Shown: piece by piece, positions 30,552 through 37,129 of the stretch | Position numbering within the stretch: the first letter of the stretch is position 1 | How the letters are laid out: each line of letters opens with the position of its first letter | Program-made: the position numbers and the translations under genes | Assembly: GCA_944391815.1 (NCBI GenBank) | Contig: CALXUV010000070.1 | Coordinates: 1 to 37,129 of the forward strand | Length of the DNA: 37,129 nucleotides | Direction: 5' to 3' | DNA from: an uncultured Clostridia bacterium | GTDB lineage: Bacteria; Bacillota; Clostridia; Oscillospirales; CAG-272 | Notes under the pieces: model-generated | What the model saw: only the letters and a program-made list of their open reading frames with translations | What the model was told of the DNA's origin: nothing | Databases searched by the model: none

Positions 30552-31778
30552 TTGAAAAGAAAAATTATTGCATTTATGCTCATTTTGACGCTGATTTTAC
30601 CATGCTTTACAATGTTCGGATGCGGAGAAGCTACACCGCCCGAAGGAACGTTCACGAGGCTTACGGTTGATGTAAATCCAAGTATTGAATTCATGATAGA
30701 CGATAGCGGAAAGGTAGTTTCGGCTACAGCATTGAATGATGACGGCAGTATATTGATTGCCGGAGAAGTTTTGGTGGGAAAGACGCCTGAGGAAGCAGTT
30801 AAAGTGGTGGTTTCTCTTGCTACCGAGACAGGATATCTTGTAAAAGGAAATGTTACGGCAGATGAAAACACCGTTACAATTTCTGTGTCGGGAGATACTA
30901 CCTACGCAAAAAAACTGGCAGAAAAGGTTGAAAACAAGATATCTGATGTTTTAAAACAGGCGGATATAGAGGGAAAAATAGAAAAAGCTGAGGCACTGAA
31001 AACCGAAGCACTGCGCGAAATGGCAGCAGGAACAACACTTTACAGTGAAGAAGAACTCAACGCAATGAGCGACGATCAGCTGTACAAAGTAATTGCTGCG
31101 GGACGTATTGAAACTGCGCTTTTGCTTACCGACAGTTTGCGTGAAATTTATTTTGATGCCAAAAACAGTAAAATATCATTTGCAAAGAGTGAAGAAACAG
31201 CCAAGATAATAAACGCGATGGGGGATGGATATGCTCTTGCATACTCCGCATACAAAGCAACACTCGATTCATATCATGAAGTGATAGTAGCACTTGATCA
31301 GCTCAGATACGATATGCTTGTTTCTCCCGATTCTGCGTATCAGAAATCACTTACGGAGCTCAGAAATGCAAAAAAAGAACTGCTCAGACAAAAAACATTT
31401 ACAGCCTCTTTGGAAATCAACGGTGATGAATATCTTGCGGCTACGGCAACTTTGCGTCTGAGAGAAGAAACGTATGAAAAAGCACTTATGGCTTATGAAA
31501 ATTTAGGTCAGGTTGCGGATGCGGCGTTTCAGGTTCTGATTGACAGAATGAGTTCGGTTGAGCAAACACTTCGTTCTCTTGAAGAAAAATTCCCCGAGGA
31601 GATAAAAACACAGCTTACAGCAAAGGCTGAGGAGGTTGAAAATACTCTGAATGCTACAAAGGATGCGTTTTTCGAAGAGTTTGAAGAAGCACATGCGACA
31701 GATATAGAAACGGTCAAGAATACGCTGATAGCACAGAAAAATGCACTTATAGAAGCGGTAGATTCTTCATCAAAATAA
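30552..31778 (+). CDS. Lipoprotein with an RsgI-like middle domain and long helical tail
   Basis: A 408-residue protein starting at TTG 30552 behind aaaggag. A signal peptide leads to a lipobox-like MFGC (Cys24). Residues about 37-115 (VDVNPSIEFMIDDSGKVVSATALNDDG, then GKTPEEAVKVVVSLATETGYL) match the extracytoplasmic middle domain of anti-sigma factor RsgI. The rest is charged and helical with heptad-like patterns, probably coiled coil. RsgI proteins normally have a cytoplasmic SigI-binding part and one membrane helix; here there is only a lipid anchor. A role in envelope sensing or cell-surface binding is inferred. It is followed by a membrane-protein gene after 15 bp. Confidence 0.75.
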   Translation: MKRKIIAFMLILTLILPCFTMFGCGEATPPEGTFTRLTVDVNPSIEFMIDDSGKVVSATALNDDGSILIAGEVLVGKTPEEAVKVVVSLATETGYLVKGNVTADENTVTISVSGDTTYAKKLAEKVENKISDVLKQADIEGKIEKAEALKTEALREMAAGTTLYSEEELNAMSDDQLYKVIAAGRIETALLLTDSLREIYFDAKNSKISFAKSEETAKIINAMGDGYALAYSAYKATLDSYHEVIVALDQLRYDMLVSPDSAYQKSLTELRNAKKELLRQKTFTASLEINGDEYLAATATLRLREETYEKALMAYENLGQVADAAFQVLIDRMSSVEQTLRSLEEKFPEEIKTQLTAKAEEVENTLNATKDAFFEEFEEAHATDIETVKNTLIAQKNALIEAVDSSSK

Positions 31779-31793
31779 AGAGGAGGCTAAACG

Positions 31794-32279
31794 ATGGGAA
31801 AGAGAAGGAAAAAATCATTTTTAAAAGGGTTAGCAATTTCAGTAGTTGCTGTTGCGGGACTTGTCATGGTTCTGTTAGGTACGCTTTCGCTCGATTGGTT
31901 GTCATACGAAACCAGCAGTATTGTCGAAACATCAGATGCTTTTGTTTTGTCAGAACTTCCGGAGTCTGACTCCTATAATATGATGAATATTCTTGCGTAT
32001 GTCACGTTAGGTCTGTCTGCGGTTACAGCGGTTCTGGCTGTTGCGTGCGGAATACTACGTTTTAGGTTTTCTTCGTTAAAAATGCTCTCAGGTTTGTTAA
32101 CGATAGTTGCTACAATACTTCTGATAGTTTTTACATTGAAATACTGCAAGGATACTAACAGTTTCAGCATAGATTTCATCGTTACATTTAAAGGCGAATT
32201 TGTACTTGCCGTCGGTTCCATACTTGCTTTTGCCGGAGGGTTTGTCAGCGGAATTGCCGGTTTGGTTCCGAGTAAGTAA
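31794..32279 (+). CDS. Four-helix membrane protein of unknown function
   Basis: A 161-residue protein, ATG 31794 behind gaggagg. Basic N-terminus (GKRRKKS) then four predicted transmembrane helices at about 10-30, 65-88, 95-113 and 133-157, with a polar, probably extracellular loop between the first two. No family is recognised. It sits 15 bp after the RsgI-domain lipoprotein gene, so the two are likely co-expressed and may act together in the envelope. Confidence 0.75.
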   Translation: MGKRRKKSFLKGLAISVVAVAGLVMVLLGTLSLDWLSYETSSIVETSDAFVLSELPESDSYNMMNILAYVTLGLSAVTAVLAVACGILRFRFSSLKMLSGLLTIVATILLIVFTLKYCKDTNSFSIDFIVTFKGEFVLAVGSILAFAGGFVSGIAGLVPSK

Positions 32280-32615
32280 TTTGATTGTGCCTGCAATTGA
32301 ATGGAAACGTCCGAATATAATCTGAGTATTTAATAGCTGTTTTTATTGCAAAGTCGGAATATTCGCTTTTGTGGGAATTCAGCTTATAAAACAACAGATA
32401 ACCAAATCGGTCTGCTGATTTACAGCAGACCGATTTGATTTAGGTTATAAAGCTTTGCGAACGGTTTAAGCCGTCAGCAGTGAATAAACTTTTTTCTGAA
32501 AATAATAGGGATATCTTATATAACACACATTAATATCCATTTACCAAGCTAACTTTGTTGAGGTATAAAAATACATAAATCAGAAGTGAGTCTTGCATTT
32601 TGAATAATGATATGA
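32280..32615. other. Intergenic region with terminator
   Basis: No gene is seen. It contains the hairpin at 32403-32437 between the plus-strand membrane-protein gene and the minus-strand NUDIX gene; the rest is AT-rich without recognisable signals. Confidence 0.6.
32403..32441. terminator. Terminator hairpin between convergent genes
   Basis: Perfect 15-bp arms caaatcggtctgctg (32403-32417) and complement (32423-32437), loop attta, followed by atttagg. The T run is weak. Confidence 0.7.
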
Positions 32616-33191
32616 TTATATTTTACCTTGCTTTAAAAGTGCATAAGTTTTCAGAACGGCTGCCTGTGTTTTTCCGTCGGGAATAGTATTATCGAGAATC
32701 ATGTTCACAGCGTCTTCGAAAGAAATGCTGAAAACATCGAGAAATTCATCTTCATCGAGTTTCTGACTGTGTTTTTCAAGTCCTTTTGCAACGTACATAT
32801 AGATTTTTTCGCTGAGTATTGCCGGCGACGGATAGTAAGTCCCGATAAAAATAAGCTCCCCGGCGGTAAATCCTGTCTCCTCAAGCAGTTCACGGCGTGC
32901 GGCTTCTTCCGGATTTTCTCCCTCGTGATCCATTTTTCCGGCAGGAATTTCTGTTATTACTTCTGAAAACGGGTAACGGAACTGCTTTTCAAGGATTATC
33001 TCGCCATTTTCAGTTAAGGGCACTATACAGACCGCTCCTTTATGCCATGCGACTTCGCGCGTTGCGCTTTTTCCGTCAGGTAGGCGAACAGTGTCAACAG
33101 TAAGATGAACAATACTGCCTTTGTAAATTTCCTTTTCAGATATTTTTTCTTCACGTAAATTTTCGTATTTTTCCGTTTTTGTTTCAGACAT
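32616..33191 (-). CDS. NUDIX hydrolase, ADP-ribose pyrophosphatase type
   Basis: A 191-residue protein from ATG 33191 with ggaggt 6 bp upstream; earlier in-frame starts have no ribosome site. The Nudix box is AGKMDHEGENPEEAARRELLEETGF (given in two parts: AGKMDHEGENPEEA, then ARRELLEETGF), with one residue more than the strict consensus in its first loop. The preceding KQFRYPFSEVITEIPAGK is the signature of the ADP-ribose pyrophosphatase/NudF group. It hydrolyses ADP-ribose to AMP and ribose 5-phosphate. A good promoter lies upstream; single gene unit. Confidence 0.9.
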   Translation of the reverse strand: MSETKTEKYENLREEKISEKEIYKGSIVHLTVDTVRLPDGKSATREVAWHKGAVCIVPLTENGEIILEKQFRYPFSEVITEIPAGKMDHEGENPEEAARRELLEETGFTAGELIFIGTYYPSPAILSEKIYMYVAKGLEKHSQKLDEDEFLDVFSISFEDAVNMILDNTIPDGKTQAAVLKTYALLKQGKI

Positions 33192-33244
33192 TACAGACCT
33201 CCGAAAAATATTGAATATTAATAGTTTCAACTATGACAAGTATA

Positions 33245-33272
33245 ATTATATCAGAACGCCAAAATATGTCAA
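33245..33272 (-). promoter_or_regulatory. Promoter of the NUDIX gene
   Basis: Minus strand TTGACA (33272-33267), 16-bp spacer, TATAAT (33250-33245). Confidence 0.75.
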
Positions 33273-33291
33273 TGTATTTCAAATAAAATTA

Positions 33292-33320
33292 TTGCAAAAA
33301 AAATTGATATGTGTTATAAT
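33292..33320 (+). promoter_or_regulatory. Promoter of the small membrane-protein gene
   Basis: TTGCAA (33292-33297), 17-bp spacer, TATAAT (33315-33320), leaving a roughly 90-base leader. Confidence 0.7.
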
Positions 33321-33418
33321 TAACTTTGCGTGGTGCGATAGAACGCACCCGTAACCCGTTATTTTGGATTTATCACAGGAAAACGAAAGTTTTTTTGTTT
33401 TAACAGAAAGGAAAACAG

Positions 33419-33739
33419 ATGAAATTTTTGTCGGTACATGAATTTTCTGACCTTTCCGATACAGAAAAAAAAGAATATCTTGAAGAACTGCGATATGAGA
33501 AGAACAACGTTTTTACAGCTGAAGAGTATCAGCTGCTTGCCATGGAAGTTGAAAAACTGAATTACGCTGATTCTTCTGAGATTGCAAACGAACTTTATAA
33601 ACAAGCGGAAATACAAAGAGAAGCGGATCGAATGTATAATGCGGAAAAGAGAAAAAGAGGTTTTGTAGTCATACTTGCAGTTTTGTGCGGAGCTTTTTTC
33701 GCTGTGTCGGTGGGAATAATTATTTCAATGTTCTTATGA
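33419..33739 (+). CDS. Small tail-anchored-like membrane protein
   Basis: A 106-residue protein, ATG 33419 behind aaaggaaa. Residues 1-80 are charged and helical (SDTEKKEYLEELRYEKN, then ELYKQAEIQREADRMY), probably coiled coil, and residues about 81-106 form one hydrophobic helix at the very C-terminus. Topology is like a cytoplasmic protein held by a C-terminal anchor. No family is recognised. Confidence 0.7.
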   Translation: MKFLSVHEFSDLSDTEKKEYLEELRYEKNNVFTAEEYQLLAMEVEKLNYADSSEIANELYKQAEIQREADRMYNAEKRKRGFVVILAVLCGAFFAVSVGIIISMFL

Positions 33740-34083
33740 CAGCTTTGGTTATTGCGAAACCTTATTTGAATGCAAAACATGATTTTTGTAAAAGTGCAGA
33801 CTGTCACTTTTTGATTTTTCCGGATGCAAAAAAATCGGTCGGCAGCATTTCACTTTGTTTGCGTCATCCGGCTTTCAGCTAAAAGATATAAATGTAATCA
33901 TGTATTTAAATGATTATGAGGTGTTAAATTTAATTTATTTCCGGCAAGTGGAAAAGATTTGTCGGTTCGGTCGGTTATTTTGAGCAGAATCAATAATCGG
34001 AGTAAAAAACGAGTTTTTCCGATGTAAAACAAATCGGTATTTTATGTAGAAGTCAGAAATCAGAGTAGGAGAGAAAACTTAAA
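33740..34083. other. Intergenic region before hslO
   Basis: AT-rich, with no supported gene. I see no strong promoter match or clean terminator; the hslO leader contains ggagag about 13 bp before the ATG. Confidence 0.5.
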
Positions 34084-34968
34084 ATGGGAAAAATAACAAG
34101 AGCAATAACTGCCGACGGAAGCGCAAGAATATTTTTCGAAGTAAGCACTGATATAGTTTCCGAGGCTCACAGGATACACGGAACATCAAAGACTATGACT
34201 GCCGTGCTCGGAAGAGCGCTGACAGCTGCTTCGCTTATGGGGTGTATGCTTAAAGATAAAACCGACTCACTTACTCTTAATTTCAAAGGAGACGGACCTG
34301 CCGGCAGTATAATCTGTGTAAGTGATTATATGGGAAACGTAAGAGGTTGTGCTACTGATCCGACAGTGGAATTGCCTCCGAATAAAGACGGAAAACTTGA
34401 TGTTTCAGGGGCAGTCGGCAAAGGTACGTTTTATGTTGCGAAAGAAATGGGCGACGCAGAACCGTATGTGGGGCTATGCGATATAGTAAGCGGCGAGATA
34501 GCACAGGATATCACTCAGTATTTTTTCACAAGCGAGCAGACACCCACAGCCTGCGCTTTGGGTGTGCGTTGCGAAAAGAATGCGGATTGCAAGTCGGCAG
34601 GAGGTTATATTCTTCAGCTTATGCCCGGTGCCGATGAAACGACGGTACAAAAAATAGAAGAAAATATCAAGCTGATTCCATCCGTTTCGGAGGCAGCAGC
34701 ACTTGAAAACGCTGACGAATATGTTATTTCAACACTATTCAAAGGACTTGAATATGAAATTTTCGATGAGTTTGACTGCTGTTACAAGTGCAACTGCTCC
34801 AGAGAAAAATTTGAAAACGCGCTTGTAAGTCTCGGAGAAAAAGAACTGAGTGAAATGATTTCCGAAAACAGGGATTTTGAAATGACTTGCAGGTTTTGCG
34901 ACAGAAAGCAGAATTTTACGGTTGAAGAATTGAAAAATCTTCTGAATATCAGTAAAAACAAAGGCTGA
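34084..34968 (+). CDS. hslO: Hsp33 redox-regulated chaperone
   Basis: A 294-residue protein of normal Hsp33 length. The N-terminal domain has the family segments AHRIHGTSKTMTAVLGRALTAASLMG and GDGPAGSIICVSDYMGNVRG. The C-terminal zinc switch has the CNC and CRFC pairs (about residues 236-240 and 269-272), which bind zinc when reduced and form disulfides on oxidative stress to activate holdase activity. Start ATG 34084. Single gene unit. Confidence 0.95.
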   Translation: MGKITRAITADGSARIFFEVSTDIVSEAHRIHGTSKTMTAVLGRALTAASLMGCMLKDKTDSLTLNFKGDGPAGSIICVSDYMGNVRGCATDPTVELPPNKDGKLDVSGAVGKGTFYVAKEMGDAEPYVGLCDIVSGEIAQDITQYFFTSEQTPTACALGVRCEKNADCKSAGGYILQLMPGADETTVQKIEENIKLIPSVSEAAALENADEYVISTLFKGLEYEIFDEFDCCYKCNCSREKFENALVSLGEKELSEMISENRDFEMTCRFCDRKQNFTVEELKNLLNISKNKG

Positions 34969-35253
34969 CAGAAAAAGAATACCGAAAGCAAACAGCCTCA
35001 TTATTTTCAGCCATTAAATCACTTTACAGTATTCTTTTCCGGTTTTACGTGCAATTGCGAAACCCTTTACAACAGTTTGCAAAAGATTTTGCATGGCTCT
35101 TACGGTGCATTCGTTTTTCGTTGTATTCTGAGAAAAATATATAATTTCCGGATTAGTTCATAAGTAACATGGTTTCAGTAAAAATTCAGTCGACTATTTT
35201 TTTAAGGCCGGATTTTCACGGAATGAGTTAATCAGAATGTAAGGGATTTTCAG

Positions 35254-35631
35254 TTGGGTTCGTTTGTTTTTGTGTTGGTTGTTAGTTTGTTGATACCGTC
35301 AATAATGATTGTTTTCGGAATTGTGTTTTCACTGTTTCCACCGAAAGAAATCAATTCTTTTTACGGCTATCGCACAACTATGTCAATGATAAATAAGGAT
35401 ACATGGAAGTTCGCTCATCTGTGTTGCGGCAAAATCCGGATAGTCGTTGGAGCTGTTATACTGATTCTGAGTGTTCTGACCGTGTTATTGCTCAGGGGAT
35501 CAGATGATAATATTACAGGAATCGCAGGTATTATAATTATTATCATAAAAACCGTTATACTGATATTGTCGGTAATTCCGGTGGAAATGGCTCTGAGAAA
35601 GAATTTCGACCGTGAAGGGAAAAGAAAGTAA
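35254..35631 (+). CDS. SdpI-family membrane protein
   Basis: A 125-residue protein starting at TTG 35254 with aaggga upstream. Three transmembrane helices at about 3-28, 67-87 and 92-113. The conserved SdpI motif between helix 1 and 2 is present (PPKEINSFYGYRTTMSMINKD, in parts: PPKEINSFYGYRT and MSMINKDTWKFAH). SdpI proteins give immunity to the SdpC toxin in Bacillus; most homologues in Clostridia have unknown roles. No toxin gene is nearby. Confidence 0.85.
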   Translation: MGSFVFVLVVSLLIPSIMIVFGIVFSLFPPKEINSFYGYRTTMSMINKDTWKFAHLCCGKIRIVVGAVILILSVLTVLLLRGSDDNITGIAGIIIIIIKTVILILSVIPVEMALRKNFDREGKRK

Positions 35632-35814
35632 AGTTCGGAGTTAAAAACAGAACTGAAAAATCATTAATTTAAATTCCTTGAAGCTTATTTTATTGCTATC
35701 TGAGCTTATTTAAGATAAATAAACTAACATTTATCAACGTAAAACATTCTGCCGTGTCATAAATAACCATTTACACAAATAACATTTAGTATTCCCTGAG
35801 CGGAGGTGCTGAAA

Positions 35815-36573
35815 TTGTGTAAATACAGCCCGGTAGGCATTCTCGATTCCGGAGTAGGCGGGATAAGCGTTCTTAAGCATATTCGTAAAATTCTGCCGTC
35901 GGAAAATATAATTTATTTTGCCGATAAAGAAAATGCGCCGTACGGTACGAAAAAAACGGATGAAATAATAAAACTTACCGATCAAAGCATAGATTTTCTG
36001 ACAGATTTCCGATGCAAAGCGATTGTCATAGCGTGTAACACTGCTACGTCAGCGGCGGCTGATATTTTGCGTCGCAAATATAAATTACCAATCATAGGGC
36101 TTGAGCCGGCTTTGAAGCCGGCTGTAAAAAAATACCCGAGTGGAAAAATTTTGCTTCTTGCTACCCCGGCGACCGTTTCTCTCCCAAAACTCCGTAGATT
36201 AGTCAACGGCTTAAATAAAAATGATGTTGTCTGCATTGCGGCTCCTAAGCTTGTTGAATTCATAGAACACGGGCAAATCTATTCCCGGGAAATGGTCGAC
36301 TATCTTAAAATACTTTTCGCTGAGTATAAAAGTTTGAAATTCGACGCATGTGTGCTCGGTTGCACTCACTTTCCTTTTGCCAAAAAAGCAATAACCGAAG
36401 CTTTGGGTTACCAACCTGAGTTTTTTGACGGCGGTCTCGGAGCAGCAAGGCATCTTTTTTGTATTCTCGATAACCGTAATCTGCTTAATCCTGACGGACA
36501 GTCCGGATATATGGTATGGAATAACAGATATGAAAATGACCTTGTGCGTCGGTTAATGAATATCAATATTTGA
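35815..36573 (+). CDS. murI: Glutamate racemase
   Basis: A 252-residue enzyme that interconverts L- and D-glutamate for peptidoglycan. I choose TTG 35815, 8 bp after cggaggt; the in-frame GTG at 35806 overlaps that site. Catalytic elements are intact: GILDSGVGGISVL, YFADKENAPYG, first Cys in VIACNTATSAA, second Cys in VLGCTHFPF, and FFDGG near the C-terminus. Stand-alone gene in the host chromosome. Confidence 0.93.
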   Translation: MCKYSPVGILDSGVGGISVLKHIRKILPSENIIYFADKENAPYGTKKTDEIIKLTDQSIDFLTDFRCKAIVIACNTATSAAADILRRKYKLPIIGLEPALKPAVKKYPSGKILLLATPATVSLPKLRRLVNGLNKNDVVCIAAPKLVEFIEHGQIYSREMVDYLKILFAEYKSLKFDACVLGCTHFPFAKKAITEALGYQPEFFDGGLGAARHLFCILDNRNLLNPDGQSGYMVWNNRYENDLVRRLMNINI

Positions 36574-36961
36574 GTATTTTATTTTTATTAATAGCAAATA
36601 ATGTGCAATAAAAACAATTTTTGTCTATGTTTGGCAAAATGTTTTCGCTTTCTGTCTGAGGAAAAAATATAAGCACGTTGTTTCAAAAAATCCGGATGGA
36701 AAAATCAGCTTTTTCAAATTATCCGAAAATAAAACATTCTCACAGAAATATGAATAACCAATTTGCCGGCTTTTACATATCTGAAATTGCTGAATATTAC
36801 GAACAGCCGATTTTGTAAGCCTGACTGATTTTTAAAAAAAAGTCGGATAATGTTTCACAATGCGTAAAGTAATAAATCAGTAACGAAAATCAAACGAAAG
36901 CATAAACAAGGCAGTAATAAAATCAGCAAAAACAAAAAGAAACAGGAAGTAAGAAAGAAAA
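36574..36961. other. Intergenic region, AT-rich
   Basis: 388 bp without a supported gene. Several A/T runs occur, but I see no clear terminator, RNA gene or repeat. Confidence 0.5.
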
Positions 36962-37129
36962 ATGAATGAAACCGGCATAATACTGAACAAGCTTAAAGCT
37001 CTCGGGGATGAAACTTACCGTTCGTTTCAAAGCAAACTCATACCGGAAATTGACCCTTCGAAAATTATTGGGGTACGAATGCCGGCACTGAAAAAACTTT
37101 CCGTTGAAATTTGCGGTTCTGAAGAAGCG
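36962..37129 (+). CDS. DNA alkylation repair enzyme, AlkD-like (5' part only)
   Basis: Starts at ATG 36962 after aggaagtaagaaag and runs off the window end after 56 residues. The visible part (ETYRSFQSKLIPEIDPSK, then IIGVRMPALKKLSVEI) matches the N-terminal HEAT-like repeat of AlkD/DNA alkylation repair proteins, which remove alkylated purines as glycosylases. The catalytic residues are beyond the window. Confidence 0.8.
   Translation, partial: MNETGIILNKLKALGDETYRSFQSKLIPEIDPSKIIGVRMPALKKLSVEICGSEEA

Noticed and set aside
33740-34083. Small RNA or hidden gene in the gap before hslO
   Set aside because: Only weak AT-rich stems and no promoter-terminator pair could be identified.

Overview
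The window holds a 24 kb integrative element inserted in a bacterial tRNA-Pro gene, followed by about 13 kb of host chromosome. The host looks like a low-GC Gram-positive anaerobe of class Clostridia. The reasons are purine-rich Shine-Dalgarno sites, consensus -35/-10 promoters with 17-bp spacers, frequent TTG starts, and genes typical of that group: a Na+-translocating decarboxylase beta subunit, a trigger-factor-like lipoprotein, an RsgI-like domain and a MgsA-family protein. Genus cannot be read from the sequence.

Element boundaries (129-24182): a 45-bp perfect direct repeat lies at 129-173 and 24138-24182. The right copy is the 3' part of an intact minus-strand tRNA-Pro(GGG) gene at 24138-24213; the left copy is an orphan tRNA 3' end. 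This is the classic signature of a tyrosine-recombinase element that uses a tRNA 3' end as attachment site. Short repeats inside both ends are candidate integrase arm sites.

Defence cargo (about 585-13555): one promoter and eight tightly packed co-directional genes encode an XRE regulator, an HNH endonuclease, a Vsr-type endonuclease, a C5-cytosine methyltransferase (DrmMII type), a DrmE-like protein, the DrmA helicase, the DUF1998 protein DrmB, and a NERD-nuclease/SF1-helicase fusion. This is a DISARM class 2 locus with an unusual layout. The phospholipase-D gene drmC is absent; the NERD-helicase sits directly after drmB, and HNH and Vsr nucleases are coupled to the methyltransferase.

Mobility module (about 13.6-22.2 kb, visibly more GC-rich): two small element proteins, a LexA/S24 repressor with its own promoter and two operator-like palindromes, a zinc-ribbon protein, a frameshifted GNAT gene, an excisionase-like HTH protein, a Rep-like HTH protein, a candidate oriT, a ribbon-helix-helix MobC-like protein, a MobP/MobL-type relaxase with Sel1 repeats, and two tandem tyrosine recombinases. 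The second recombinase is split by an in-frame TAG from a C-terminal arm-binding-like domain. No coupling ATPase or type IV secretion gene is seen, so this is best called an integrative mobilizable element. A HigB/HigA-peptidase toxin-antitoxin module (22.3-23.8 kb, AT-rich) closes the element.

Host flank (24.2-37.1 kb): trigger-factor-like lipoprotein (-), MgsA-family protein (+), decarboxylase gamma-like and beta subunits (-), a KdpE/KdpD-like two-component pair (-), a divergent TetR-family regulator (+), an RsgI-domain lipoprotein with a membrane-protein partner (+), a NUDIX hydrolase (-), a small membrane protein (+), Hsp33 (+), an SdpI-family protein (+), glutamate racemase (+) and the start of an AlkD-like DNA alkylation repair gene (+).
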